This document shows, one piece after another, positions 8,864 to 18,269 of a stretch of 64,000 bases of DNA. This DNA is from Limnospira sp050045915 (GTDB lineage: Bacteria; Cyanobacteriota; Cyanobacteriia; Cyanobacteriales; Microcoleaceae). Every line of letters begins with the position of its first letter. The stretch's first letter is position 1. The notes beneath the pieces are model-generated. The model saw nothing but the letters and a program-made list of their open reading frames with translations. It was not told the DNA's origin and did no database searches. Both the position numbers and the translations under genes were made by a program. The DNA is taken from the NCBI GenBank assembly GCA_050045915.1, contig JBNGCR010000007.1, positions 6,906 to 70,905 of the forward strand. Direction: 5' to 3'.

Positions 8864-11800
8864 ATGCCCGACGAATCCAAGGGAGAACAATCTCGAATGC
8901 CGAACTCTACGACTCGCCTGGTATTCGGGGTGTTCTCATCCGTCCTCCTGTCGGCCTTCCCCGCCCAGGGGCAGCCCATCCAAGCCGATACGACCCTGAC
9001 TCCCAACAATACCGTCGTCGTCCCCCTCGAACCCGATATCTACGGCATCACCGGGGGAACGGAAGCCGGACAAAACCTCTTCCACAGTTTTCGGGAATTT
9101 TCGGTTCCCGAAGTCGGGGGTGCGGTCTTCTTCAACGACAATCCCGCCATTCAAAATGTGATCGGCCGGGTGACGGGTTCCTCAATTTCAGCGATCGAAG
9201 GATTCATCGAAGCCGCGGGGGGTTCGCCCAATTTCAATCTATTTCTCCTCAACCCCAACGGGATCGTTTTCGGCCCCAACGCCAGTTTGAATGTCGGGGG
9301 CGCCTTCGTCGCCACCACCGCAGATAGCCTGGTTTTCGACAATGGCGGGGAGTTCAGCGCGGCGAATCCCCAACCGCCCCTGTTGAGAGTCAACGTCCCC
9401 CTCGGACTCCAGTTCGGACAAAACCCCGGCCCGATTTTAGTTCAGGGGGCGGGGTTGCCCGGGCCTCCCAACCTGATCCCCCAGGGCAATACGTTCGCCC
9501 TGGTGGGGGGAAATGTCACGTTGCAGGGGGCCGCTTTGGCGGCGCCGGACGGACGCATCGAGGTGGGGAGTGTCGGTGGCGGGGGGCGCGTGGCTTTGAC
9601 GCCCCATCCCCAGGGATTTGAGTTCCGGTATGCACCTGGGCAGAATTTACAGGCGATTCGACTCCAGGAGGCTTTGCTCGATGCCAGCGGGCCGAATGGG
9701 GGGGGAAGTATTCAACTTCGGGGAAATACGATCGCGATCGACAATTCCGGAATCTTCGTCGCGCCCTCCCCGATGGCGACTCAACCGGGGGGCGACATCA
9801 CCCTCCACGCCGATCGCGTTTTGACGGTGGAAAATGGCTCGGCTGTCCAAACCATCACCTCGGGTCTGGCCGCGGGGGGAAACATCCGCCTGCAAGCAGA
9901 AACGGTGAACGTCCGCAACGGATTGTTGCCTCCGCCGGGAAGTCCCCCCGACACCCCACCCACCCCCACCCAGGTGGCGGCGGAAACCGAAGGGACGGGA
10001 CGGGGCGGAAATTTGGCAGTTGTAACCGATCTCCTCCAAGTCGATAACTTCGCGCTGATGGGGACGGAAACCCGAAGCTCGGGGCGGGGGGGAGATGTCA
10101 CCATCGCAGCGCGGCGGTTGGGGGTCAACAATTCCCAGATCGGCGCCAACAGTTTGGGCGGCGGCGATACCGGGAATCTCACCGTCAATGTCTCGGAGGC
10201 GATCGAATTGCGGGGCAATCTCGGCCGTTTGATTACAGAAACCGGTGCCGGAGGGACTCCCGGCAATATTGTTGTCAATACGGGACAACTCAACATCCAA
10301 GGCGGAGCCGGAATCGCCACATCCACTTCCACCTCAACATCCGGACTCCAGGGGAACGTGCGGATCTCGGCAACGGAAATTAATATAGAGGGCGTTTCCC
10401 GCGAAGGCACGCCCAGCAGCATCACGACCCGAGTGGAGCCGGGAAGTACGGCTAAAGGCGGTGATGTCGCCATCGAAACGGAAGTGTTGCAAATCCGCGA
10501 TCGCGCCCTCATTAATACCAGCACGGCGGACGGGGGTTCGGGAGCTCCTTCCGGGACGATTTCCATCACCGCCCGCGATCGCATCGACATCCAGGGCGAT
10601 CTCGGACCCGACGACCTCCCGACGGGGTTATTCAGCCAGGTCGAACCCGGGGCGATCGGTCGGGGCGGCAACATTTTCCTCAATACGAACCGATTGAACC
10701 TACAAGGGGGCGGAGCGACCATTTCCAGCTCCACCGGAGGACTCGGAAGCGGGGGCGACATAGCTATTCAAACCGGAGAACTCCGAGTCGGCGGCGGGGC
10801 GCAGATCGCCGCGGCTACCCTCGGCGAAGCCCCCGGGGGAACCATCGACGTGATTTCGGAATCGGTTCGACTCGCCGGCATCTCCGCCGACACCCAAAGT
10901 CCCAGCGGATTATTCACCTCCACCGGAACCCCCGATCGCCCCGGGGAAGGGACAGCCCGGGCGGGCAGCATCCGAGTCCGAACCGGACAACTGCAAATCT
11001 CCGACGGCGCCCGTATCTCCGCCTCCAGCCAAAACCGGGGATTGGGCGGAACCGTCGCGGTGAACGCCTCCGAACGGGTAGAACTGACCGGAACCTCCGC
11101 CGACGGCTTTTTCCGCAGCGGTATCTTTGCCGAAGGCCGCAGTTCCGGTCAGGCGGGAAATATCAGTGTCGCCACCCCCAACTTGCAACTCGATCGCGGC
11201 GCGACTATCACCGCCGAAACCGCCTCGGACGACGGGGGAAATCTCAACCTCCAGGTGGGAGATACCCTGGAATTGCGCCGCGGCAGTACCATCTCAGCAA
11301 CGGCGGGACTGGCCAGCGGCCTGGGAAATGGCGGCAACATCGATATCGTTACCCAGTATCTCTTCGCCCTCCCCGAGGAAAATAGCGATATCACCGCCAA
11401 CGCCTTTTTCGGGCGGGGGGGCAATATCGATATCACCGCCGAGGGGATCTTCGGCATCGAGTTCCGGGAACAGCCCACCCCCCTGAGCGATATTACCGTC
11501 AGTTCCGCCTTCGGGGTGGATGGGGTCGTTACTATCAACAACCCCGACACCGACCCGAATCAAGGTTTGGTGGATCTGCCCGATCGCCCCATCGACCCCA
11601 CCCGACTCGTCGCCCAGGATTGCCGCCAGATTCCCGGATTTGCCGACAACCGATTCATCATCACCGGCCGGGGCGGCCTGCCCCCCAACCCGTCCGACGT
11701 TTCTAGTTTTCAGACACCATTAGAAGACTTGGGCGAAATTGCATTAGAAGAACGAGATTCCGTCACAACCCGCAACACCGAAGCATCGCCCCCCAAGACT

Positions 11801-11935
11801 TCTATTGCTCCTCCCGTCGAAGCCCGAGGATGGGTCGTCCATCCCGATGGTAAAGTTATCCTAGTCGCCCACGCCTCCGGTCAACCCGTCTCCATCCCCT
11901 GGCTGGCTCCTCAATGTCGAACAATTAACAATTAA
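8864..11935 (+). CDS. Filamentous hemagglutinin-like two-partner-secretion exoprotein (TpsA)
   Basis: About 1,020 residues. After a signal peptide (RLVFGVFSSVLLSAFPAQGQ) comes the TPS secretion domain, with the usual order of motifs: an FHSFREFSV segment, FFNDNP, IQNVIGRVTG, then FLLNPNGIVFGPNASLNVGG. The rest is a repetitive beta-helix rich in GGN/GGxI turns, as in secreted adhesins. The C-terminus (GWVVHPDGKVILVA, PWLAPQCR) matches cyanobacterial members. The frame opens at ATG 8801; ATG 8864 or 8897 gives a better signal peptide, and I use 8864. Export needs an outer-membrane TpsB; the TpsB gene at 19722-21503 is the likely partner. Role in adhesion is inferred from the family. Confidence 0.9.
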   Translation: MPDESKGEQSRMPNSTTRLVFGVFSSVLLSAFPAQGQPIQADTTLTPNNTVVVPLEPDIYGITGGTEAGQNLFHSFREFSVPEVGGAVFFNDNPAIQNVIGRVTGSSISAIEGFIEAAGGSPNFNLFLLNPNGIVFGPNASLNVGGAFVATTADSLVFDNGGEFSAANPQPPLLRVNVPLGLQFGQNPGPILVQGAGLPGPPNLIPQGNTFALVGGNVTLQGAALAAPDGRIEVGSVGGGGRVALTPHPQGFEFRYAPGQNLQAIRLQEALLDASGPNGGGSIQLRGNTIAIDNSGIFVAPSPMATQPGGDITLHADRVLTVENGSAVQTITSGLAAGGNIRLQAETVNVRNGLLPPPGSPPDTPPTPTQVAAETEGTGRGGNLAVVTDLLQVDNFALMGTETRSSGRGGDVTIAARRLGVNNSQIGANSLGGGDTGNLTVNVSEAIELRGNLGRLITETGAGGTPGNIVVNTGQLNIQGGAGIATSTSTSTSGLQGNVRISATEINIEGVSREGTPSSITTRVEPGSTAKGGDVAIETEVLQIRDRALINTSTADGGSGAPSGTISITARDRIDIQGDLGPDDLPTGLFSQVEPGAIGRGGNIFLNTNRLNLQGGGATISSSTGGLGSGGDIAIQTGELRVGGGAQIAAATLGEAPGGTIDVISESVRLAGISADTQSPSGLFTSTGTPDRPGEGTARAGSIRVRTGQLQISDGARISASSQNRGLGGTVAVNASERVELTGTSADGFFRSGIFAEGRSSGQAGNISVATPNLQLDRGATITAETASDDGGNLNLQVGDTLELRRGSTISATAGLASGLGNGGNIDIVTQYLFALPEENSDITANAFFGRGGNIDITAEGIFGIEFREQPTPLSDITVSSAFGVDGVVTINNPDTDPNQGLVDLPDRPIDPTRLVAQDCRQIPGFADNRFIITGRGGLPPNPSDVSSFQTPLEDLGEIALEERDSVTTRNTEASPPKTSIAPPVEARGWVVHPDGKVILVAHASGQPVSIPWLAPQCRTINN

Positions 11936-12076
11936 TCATTGATAATTGATAATTATGAAAGATAATGTTGTGAAGGATAAGTCGTTTTTGTTTGCGTTGC
12001 GGATTGTTAGATTGACGCGATATCTGAATATTGTTAATTACAGCAATTTTCAAGTCTGTGAGGTACGCTGGCAAAT

Positions 12077-12125
12077 TCAAAGTCCCCCTTGTGAAGGGGG
12101 ATTTAGGGGGATCGTCCGTATCGTA
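12077..12125 (+). repeat. Dispersed repeat family C (CCCCCTTGTGAAGGGGG)
   Basis: AAAGTCCCCCTTGTGAAGGG continues as GGATTTAGGGGGATCGTCCGTATC. Its first half is a hairpin (TCCCCCTT-AAGGGGGA). Near-identical copies lie at 34172-34220 and about 63095-63140. Similar repeats are widespread between genes of filamentous cyanobacteria. Confidence 0.7.
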
Positions 12126-12144
12126 TTGGATCGAAAACTGCTAT

Positions 12145-12455
12145 ATATCAGATCCGGTTATTTACCCGCCCCCCCTCGATCCCCCCCCAGCCCCCCTTTT
12201 CAAGGGGCCCGGCTGTTTCATTCTCCCCAGAAAAATGGCAGGGGGAGCGGAGGGAGCAGAGGGAGCGGAGGGAGAAGAGAGAGATTTTTCGGAATAAAAA
12301 GGTATTTTTAACCGGAAAAAATCCTTGCTCCTGTCTCCCATCAACGGTTTTCATTGTCGCCCTCGACAATTTTTAACCGAGAATGAAACGGCCCACCTTT
12401 TCAAGGGGGGAGCCGGAATTGGCTTTGACTTCTGGGTATTTACCGGATTCGATAT
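12145..12455 (+). mobile_element. Family A inverted-repeat element carrying a nested family B repeat
   Basis: The outer ends are ATATCAGATCCGGTT and ACCGGATTCGATAT, the same terminal inverted repeats as the simple 110-bp copy at 52684-52793. Here the interior (after CCCCTTTTCAAGGGG) is split by about 190 bp of family B sequence, whose own edges are inverted (GGCTGTTTCATTCTCC and GAGAATGAAACGGCC). It looks like one small element inserted inside another. No protein is encoded. Confidence 0.6.
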
Positions 12456-12482
12456 TATTAATTGTTAATTATTAATTGAATT

Positions 12483-15053
12483 ATGAACAGTCGTCCTTCA
12501 ATTGTTAGCCTTTTAGTTTTGTTGGGTTTGTCGGGTAGTCTGCTCCTGTCGGATGGCATCCGATCGCCCGCCGTCGGCAAAATTGCGGGGGCGGAAACTG
12601 AGGTGGTCGCCCCGGTGGAAGACGGGGTGCGACAGGAACAGCAGGGGCGCGATCGCTACGAACTGGGGGATTTTGAAGGGGCGATCGCACTCTGGAAATC
12701 CGCGGCGACTATCTACGAAACCGAGGGATATCCCATTTCTCGGGCGCGGGTGTTGAGCAACCTTTCTTTGGCTTATCAACAGTTGGGATTGTGGCGGGAG
12801 GCGAGGGAGGCGACGCAGGAGAGTTTGAATTGGCTACAAAATTCGGGCAATCAGGGAACATCGGTTCGGGCTCAAGCGTTGAATACCCAGGGGAAATTAA
12901 ATTTGGCGACGGGAAACGCGGAAGAAGCCCTCGCCAATTGGGAGTTGTCCCAAAAATTTTACGCCCGGAGTCGGAATCGAGACGGCGTATTGCAAGCTCG
13001 AATCAATCAGGCGACCGCCTTAGAGCAACTCGGACTGTTTCGTCGCTCCCTGCAAGTGCTCGTCGATGTGAAGACCGAGCTCCAGGAGCAAGAACCTTTC
13101 CCACTGCAGGCGACGGTCTTAATTCGATTGGGAAATCTCCTCAATACCCTCAATCGCCCCAATGATGCTCGAGAGGTTTTGGAGCAGGGGTTGGCAGTGG
13201 CTTTGGATTTGGAATTAAATTCCGAACGAATTGCGGCTTTGTCGGGTTTGGGAAATGTGGCGCGATCGCTCCCAGATTCGCCCGCGGCTTTAGATTATTA
13301 TCGACAAGCCCTCGCTTTGTCTCCCGACCCAGGCCAGCGGGTGGCGATCGAACTGGCGCAACTGGGGCTATTGGTGGATACTCGAGACTGGGAAACGGTG
13401 GCGGAATTGCTGCCCGAAACTCTGGCCAACCTCGATCGCCTGCCCCCAAGTCATACCACCATCTACTACCGCCTCAATTTGGGACAGGCTATGTCAGCCT
13501 TCAAACGGGCTGAAGAACCCAACTCCTCCTGGGAAATTATTCTCGACCTTTATAGTACCGCCGCCCAACAGGCGATCGCACTGGGCGATCGGCGGGCGGA
13601 AGCCTACGCCCTGGGTTATTTGGCGAACGTCTACGAGGAAACCCGACAATTGCAACTCGCCGAACGCCTCACCCGAGACGCCCTAATTTTGAGCCAGGGA
13701 ATCAATGCCCCGGATATCGCCTACCGCTGGCTGTGGCAGTTGGGGCGCATCAAAGGGCTGCAGGGACACAAACAAGAAGCGATCGCAGCCTATTCCGAAG
13801 CCGTCACCCTGTTGAGTTCCCTCAGCGAAGATATCGCGGCTTTGGGCCGAGAATTTCAGTTCTCCTTTCAAAATAGCATCGAACCCGTGTATCGGGAATT
13901 GGCGAGTTTGTTGCTCGACTCGGCGCCGGGAGAGTCCGTCAGCCAGGACAATTTGGGAGCCGCCATCAACGTGATGGAGTCCCTGCAAATTGCCGAATTG
14001 GATAACTTTTTTCAGGCCGCTTGCGTGACAGCCGAACCCCGAAATATTGACGAAATCGATCCCCAGGCGGCGGTGATTTATCCGATTATTTTGAGCGATC
14101 GTCTGGAAGTCATTCTCCGCAAACCCGATCGCCCCCTCATTCACCGTCGCATTCCCGTCTCCGGTTCCGAAGTCGAAAACGCGATCGATCAACTCTCTAA
14201 AGGTTTGGTCGTCCGCTCCCGACGCCAATTTTTTACACCCGGACGGCAACTCTACGATTGGCTGATCCGCCCCTTCGCCGACCAACTCGACCCGGAAGAA
14301 ATCAAAACCTTGGTATTTGTTCCCGATGGCTCCCTACGAAATATCCCGATCGCCACCCTTTACGACGGGGACAACTATCTGCTCGAAACCTACAATATCG
14401 CCATCACCCCGGGCTTACAACTCCTTTCTTCTCGCCCCATCCAACAGTTAAATTTACAAATTTTGGCAGCCGGACTCACGGAAGAACGGCAGGGGTTCAG
14501 CGCCTTGGATTATGTCGCCAAGGAAATGGAAATTCTCAAAGCAGAAACATCAAGTAAAGTCCTCCTCAATCAGGAATTTACCAGCCAATCGATCCGACAA
14601 GAATTTGAACGTTCCAACTACCCCATCGTTCACTTTGCCACCCACGGTCAATTTAGTTCCCAACTCGACGAAACCTTTATTCTCGCCTGGGACAGCCGCA
14701 TCAGCATCCTCGAATTGGATACCTTATTGACCGAAAAAACCCTCGACGGTCGCAATCCGATCGAACTGCTGGTTCTCAGCGCCTGCCAGACGGCTTCAGG
14801 AGACGATCGCGCCGCGTTGGGACTGGCGGGAATGGCCGTCAGGGCGGGCGCCCGTAGCACGGTCGGAACGCTGTGGTCGGTAAACGACCAGGCCACCAGC
14901 GAATTGATGAGTCGATTCTACCACTTGTTAAATCAAGAGAACCTCACCAAAGCCGAAGCTTTGAGGGCGGCTCAATTGGAATTGCTCAACAATGATTTCT
15001 ACGAGCATCCATTTTACTGGAGTCCCTACATTTTAGTCGGAAATTGGCTGTAA
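12483..15053 (+). CDS. TPR-CHAT domain protein (caspase-like protease family)
   Basis: An 856-residue protein with a hydrophobic N-terminal segment (about residues 8-30, probable signal or anchor), tetratricopeptide repeats across about 50-430, and a C-terminal CHAT domain (about 560-850). The CHAT catalytic pair is visible: His in HFATHGQF and Cys in LSACQTA, followed by GMAVRAGARSTVGTLWSVND and the usual YWSPYILVGNW end. CHAT proteases are separase/caspase relatives. In cyanobacteria such genes often neighbour TPS exoproteins, as here, and may process or control surface proteins; that role is inferred. It ends before a run of 7-bp repeats. Confidence 0.92.
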   Translation: MNSRPSIVSLLVLLGLSGSLLLSDGIRSPAVGKIAGAETEVVAPVEDGVRQEQQGRDRYELGDFEGAIALWKSAATIYETEGYPISRARVLSNLSLAYQQLGLWREAREATQESLNWLQNSGNQGTSVRAQALNTQGKLNLATGNAEEALANWELSQKFYARSRNRDGVLQARINQATALEQLGLFRRSLQVLVDVKTELQEQEPFPLQATVLIRLGNLLNTLNRPNDAREVLEQGLAVALDLELNSERIAALSGLGNVARSLPDSPAALDYYRQALALSPDPGQRVAIELAQLGLLVDTRDWETVAELLPETLANLDRLPPSHTTIYYRLNLGQAMSAFKRAEEPNSSWEIILDLYSTAAQQAIALGDRRAEAYALGYLANVYEETRQLQLAERLTRDALILSQGINAPDIAYRWLWQLGRIKGLQGHKQEAIAAYSEAVTLLSSLSEDIAALGREFQFSFQNSIEPVYRELASLLLDSAPGESVSQDNLGAAINVMESLQIAELDNFFQAACVTAEPRNIDEIDPQAAVIYPIILSDRLEVILRKPDRPLIHRRIPVSGSEVENAIDQLSKGLVVRSRRQFFTPGRQLYDWLIRPFADQLDPEEIKTLVFVPDGSLRNIPIATLYDGDNYLLETYNIAITPGLQLLSSRPIQQLNLQILAAGLTEERQGFSALDYVAKEMEILKAETSSKVLLNQEFTSQSIRQEFERSNYPIVHFATHGQFSSQLDETFILAWDSRISILELDTLLTEKTLDGRNPIELLVLSACQTASGDDRAALGLAGMAVRAGARSTVGTLWSVNDQATSELMSRFYHLLNQENLTKAEALRAAQLELLNNDFYEHPFYWSPYILVGNWL

Positions 15054-15055
15054 TA

Positions 15056-15096
15056 TCAATTAACAATTAACAATTAACAATTAACAATTAACAATT
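15056..15096 (+). repeat. Heptanucleotide tandem repeat (AATTAAC)
   Basis: Five to six exact copies of the 7-mer AATTAAC directly after the CHAT stop codon. Same repeat class, different unit, as the other 7-bp runs in the window. Confidence 0.85.
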
Positions 15097-15108
15097 GAGT
15101 GCTTCGGG

Positions 15109-15427
15109 TTTGATATCATATCAGATCGGGTTATCCTCTCCTTCAACCTCCCCAATCATCGACCGATGATTGGAGCGGGTAGGGGCCCCTGGCTTGCGCC
15201 CTCCGGAATTGATTCCCAAGCGGTCTGGATATCCAACCCGTTTTTTTCCGAGCATTCAACCGGATTTGATATCATATCAGATCCGGTTATCCTCTCCTTC
15301 AACCTCCCCAATCATCGACCGATGATTGGAGCGGGTAGGGGCCCCTGGCTTGCGCCCTCCGGAATTGATTCCCAAGCGGTCTGGATATCCAACCCGTTTT
15401 TTTCCGAGCATTCAACCGGATTTGATA
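15109..15427 (+). mobile_element. Two direct tandem copies (156 bp each) of the family A element
   Basis: The unit from TTTGATATCATATCAGATC to ATTCAACCGGA repeats with an exact 156-bp period (15109-15264, 15265-15420). The second copy ends in TTTGATATTA, where the TTA is the reverse complement of the chlN stop codon. Each unit contains ATATCAGATC(C/G)GGTT and AACCGGATTTGATAT at its ends, and GGAATTGATTCC and GGATATCC palindromes inside. The copies are nearly identical, so duplication is recent. ORFs here are repeat translations. Confidence 0.7.
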
Positions 15428-16837
15428 TTAAACCTTCGCTTCCTTCACCAACTGATCCCAACCCAAATCCTTGAGATTATTGTTCCGACGCAGCGGACGA
15501 GTCACCAACTCCAGAATATCTCGGGCGTTAGTAAATCCGTGAATTTGCGCGAAGGTAAACTCCACAGACCATTTAGTATTGATCCCGCGAGCCTCCAAAG
15601 GATTGGCGTGCGCCATACCCGTAATCACCAGATCGGGACGCAGTTCGTGAATGCGTTGGATCTGATTGTAGTTATCCGGTTTTTCGATAATTTTCGGTGC
15701 CGGAACTCCCATTTCATGACAGGTTTTTTCCAATAGATCCAACTCGGCTTTTTGGTAGCGCTTATCCATGTAAGGAATGCCGATTTCCGAACAAGTCATC
15801 CCGCAGCGGATCAAGAAACGCGCCAAAGAAATTTCCAGGAGATTGTCCCCCATAAAGAAAACCGACTTGCCCCGGATCAATTCGATATAATCCTCCAGAT
15901 TCGCCCAAATTTGGGCTTCCCGTTCCTCCATCCCCTTCGGTTCGATGCCGAAAACGGAGCAGATTTTCTCGATCCAAGCCCGGGTTCCGTCCGGTCCGAT
16001 GGGGAACGGGGCACCGATCAATTTGCACTTGCGACGGCGCATCAAAGTGGTGGCGGTGCGGGACAGGAAGGGATTCACCCCCGCCACATAATAGCCTTCT
16101 TCCAGGACGGGTAATTCAGTGTAGCGCTTGGCGGGGAGCCATCCGGACACTTTTACGCCCTGCTTTTTCAACTCCAGAGTCAAATTTGTTACCACCGGGT
16201 CCGGGAGGGAACCGAACAAAACCAGGGGCGGATGATCGACGTATTCCGACTCTTCCCGGGCGACTTCTTCGTTCTTTTTCCCGAAACTGAGCAACTTCTG
16301 AATCGCGTTGCGATCCGCGACAGCGTACCTATCGCCTTTCGCTTCCTCTTCAACTTGCTTCGGACAGCGATTCGCCATCGCCGCCAAAACGGTATCTTCA
16401 CCCTGAGTAAAAGCATAATCCAAACCGTTCGCCCGGGCTACGACGATGGGGATTCCGATTTCGCTTTCGAGTTTCGGCGCCAACCCTTCCAAATCCATTT
16501 TGATGATTTCGGTGGTGCAGGTTCCGATCCAAACGATCACGCTCGGGTTGCGATCGCGCTTGATTTGCAAACACAGCCGCTTCAGTTCTTCGTAGTCGTT
16601 GAGTTGGGCTGAAATATCCCCCTCCTCTAACTCTGCCATCGCATAGCGAGGCTCGGCAAAAATCATCACGCCCATCGCATTTTGCAGAAAATATCCGCAG
16701 GTTTTCGTCCCGATTACCAAAAAGAAACTGTCTTCGATTTTTTGATACAGCCAAGCGACGCAGCTAATCGGGCAAAAGGTGTGATAATTCCCAGTTTCAC
16801 ATTCAAATGTGAGTGCTTCAGGTTGTGCGGCGGTCAT
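15428..16837 (-). CDS. chlN: Light-independent protochlorophyllide reductase subunit N
   Basis: ChlN forms the NB heterotetramer of DPOR with ChlB; it reduces ring D of protochlorophyllide without light, using electrons from ChlL. The 469-residue length is normal. The iron-sulfur ligands are in place: Cys22 (FCPISC), Cys47 (GTKTCGYF) and Cys107 (WIGTCTTEI). The start is ATG 16837, with a GAGGAG Shine-Dalgarno just before it; an upstream in-frame start at 16978 would add 47 unlikely residues. It is the third gene of the chlL-DUF5331-chlN operon. chlB is not in the window. The stop codon directly abuts a family A repeat. Confidence 0.97.
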   Translation of the reverse strand: MTAAQPEALTFECETGNYHTFCPISCVAWLYQKIEDSFFLVIGTKTCGYFLQNAMGVMIFAEPRYAMAELEEGDISAQLNDYEELKRLCLQIKRDRNPSVIVWIGTCTTEIIKMDLEGLAPKLESEIGIPIVVARANGLDYAFTQGEDTVLAAMANRCPKQVEEEAKGDRYAVADRNAIQKLLSFGKKNEEVAREESEYVDHPPLVLFGSLPDPVVTNLTLELKKQGVKVSGWLPAKRYTELPVLEEGYYVAGVNPFLSRTATTLMRRRKCKLIGAPFPIGPDGTRAWIEKICSVFGIEPKGMEEREAQIWANLEDYIELIRGKSVFFMGDNLLEISLARFLIRCGMTCSEIGIPYMDKRYQKAELDLLEKTCHEMGVPAPKIIEKPDNYNQIQRIHELRPDLVITGMAHANPLEARGINTKWSVEFTFAQIHGFTNARDILELVTRPLRRNNNLKDLGWDQLVKEAKV

Positions 16838-17021
16838 CGATTTCTCCTCGTAGTTAACTTCAGTGCCTTTTTTTAAGCTGTTGACACTCAGCGATTCTGT
16901 CAACCGCTCCATTAATACGGAGACAATGGCAGAAATTTTGACATTAGGAACCCTGGACTTGGGATGCTGACACCCCAAAATCTGAAATCATGAATGCGAC
17001 AACCCGAACCAACTGGGAAAT

Positions 17022-18234
17022 TTATTTGATGTCCGATATGGAAATATCATCATCATCGGTCGAGTCCGTCAGACTTTCCATATCAAAGTCATCAAACTCA
17101 TCTTTGGTTCCGGTCGTCACTTCCCCCAGGTCGTCTAAACTGATGTCATCCAGATTTCCCAATTCGGTTTCATCATCGTTCAAATCTCCGAGATCTAGGT
17201 CATCATCGGCAGATGTCTCTAAATCTCCTAAGTCATCTAAGTCATCATCCCCGCCCAGGCTTAGATCCAAATCCCCAAACTCATCATCGGAATCATCTTC
17301 AAAGGGATTTTCTCCTTCTAAATCCAACTCGTCATCAACGCTCAGATCTTCGCCAGTTTCCAGACCCAAATCCATCTCGTCGGTGGTCAGGTCTTCATCT
17401 CCCGCATCGAGTCCCAAATNNNNNNNNNNNNNNNNNNNNNNNNNNNNNNNNNNNNNNNNNNNNNNNNNNNNNNNNNNNNNNNNNNNNNNNNNNNNNNNNN
17501 NNNNNNNNNNNNNNNNNNNCTCGTCGGTGGTTAGGTNNNNNNNNNNNNNNNNNNNNNNNNNNNNNNNNNNNNNNNNNNNNNNNNNNNNNNNNNNNNNNNN
17601 NNNNNNNNNNNNNNNNNNNNNNNNNNNNNNNNNNNNCTTCATCGCCAGCGTCGAGATCTAAATCCATCTCGTCGTCGGTGGTTAGGTCTTCATCGCCAGC
17701 GTCGAGATCTAAATCCATCTCGTCGTCGGTGGTTAGGTCTTCCTCAGCTTCGAGGTCGAGTTCTTCCTCAGCTTCGAGGTCGAGTTCTTCCTCAGCTTCG
17801 AGGTCGAGTTCTTCCGGAAGCGGTTCCGAAGTTGCTTCAACTTCTGGAAGTGGGTAATCCGGCGTCACCTCAACGACATCCCTGCTTTCGATCGCGGCAT
17901 CCGGATGGTCGTCCGGAACTGCCGGTACGGGGGGGGCGGTTGCCGGTGCGCCAGCAATTCCGATCGCGATATCCGGGTCGAAGTGCAACCCCAGAACTTC
18001 GATCAATTTTTCCGGGTCGGGATTGAGTTTGGAAAAGGGCAGCATCAACTGTGCTGCATCCGGATCGAGGGCGTTGATGGTTCCCAAGATCATGGCAGAG
18101 GATGGCCTTCGACCTCCGTCAGGAGTGGGGATGGAACTCAAGTCCATTTGTAAAACCAACCAGTCGCGGTTTTCTTGGTAATACTGCAACCACTTTTGTT
18201 TGAGGGCAGTGGTAAACTCCTGGAAGAAAGCCAT
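17022..18234 (-). CDS. DUF5331 protein with long acidic tandem repeats; contains assembly gaps
   Basis: The N-terminal 110 or so residues (MAFFQEFTTALKQKWLQYYQ, then SSIPTPDGGRRPSS and GTINALDPDAAQLMLPFSKL) are the DUF5331 domain, encoded between chlL and chlN in many cyanobacteria. The rest is extremely acidic. Three LEAEEELD octads (24-bp period) are followed by copies of a 17-residue unit, DLTTDDEMDLDLDAGDE (51-bp period), then a non-repetitive Asp/Glu-rich end finishing DDDDISISDIK. Two runs of exactly 100 N fall in the 17-residue repeats, so repeat number and true length are unknown; the same frame resumes afterwards. Function is unknown; position suggests a link to DPOR. Confidence 0.85.
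17420..17636. other. Two assembly gaps of 100 N in the acidic repeat
   Basis: N runs at 17420-17519 and 17537-17636, separated by 17 readable bases that belong to the 51-bp repeat. The fixed size of 100 indicates gaps of unknown true length caused by near-identical repeats. Confidence 0.98.
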
Positions 18235-18269
18235 AACCTCTTTTTCCTTATCCTGAGTAGCTAGACTTA

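Larger units (their letters stand above)
11936..12482. other. Repeat-filled spacer between exoprotein and CHAT genes
   Basis: No gene. It holds an AATTAAC/GATAATT 7-bp run at 11926-11956, a family C repeat at 12077-12125, and a composite element at 12145-12455. ORFs of 60-121 codons here translate repeats and I do not accept them. Confidence 0.7.

Noticed and set aside
11946..12311. 121-codon ORF in the exoprotein-CHAT spacer
   Set aside because: It runs through dispersed repeats A, B and C and has no protein character.
15056..15096. Possible CRISPR array
   Set aside because: Repeats are 7 bp and contiguous, with no spacers; no CRISPR array or cas gene is seen anywhere in the window.
15166..15474. 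102-codon ORF
   Set aside because: It translates the 156-bp tandem repeat twice; the peptide is itself a perfect repeat.
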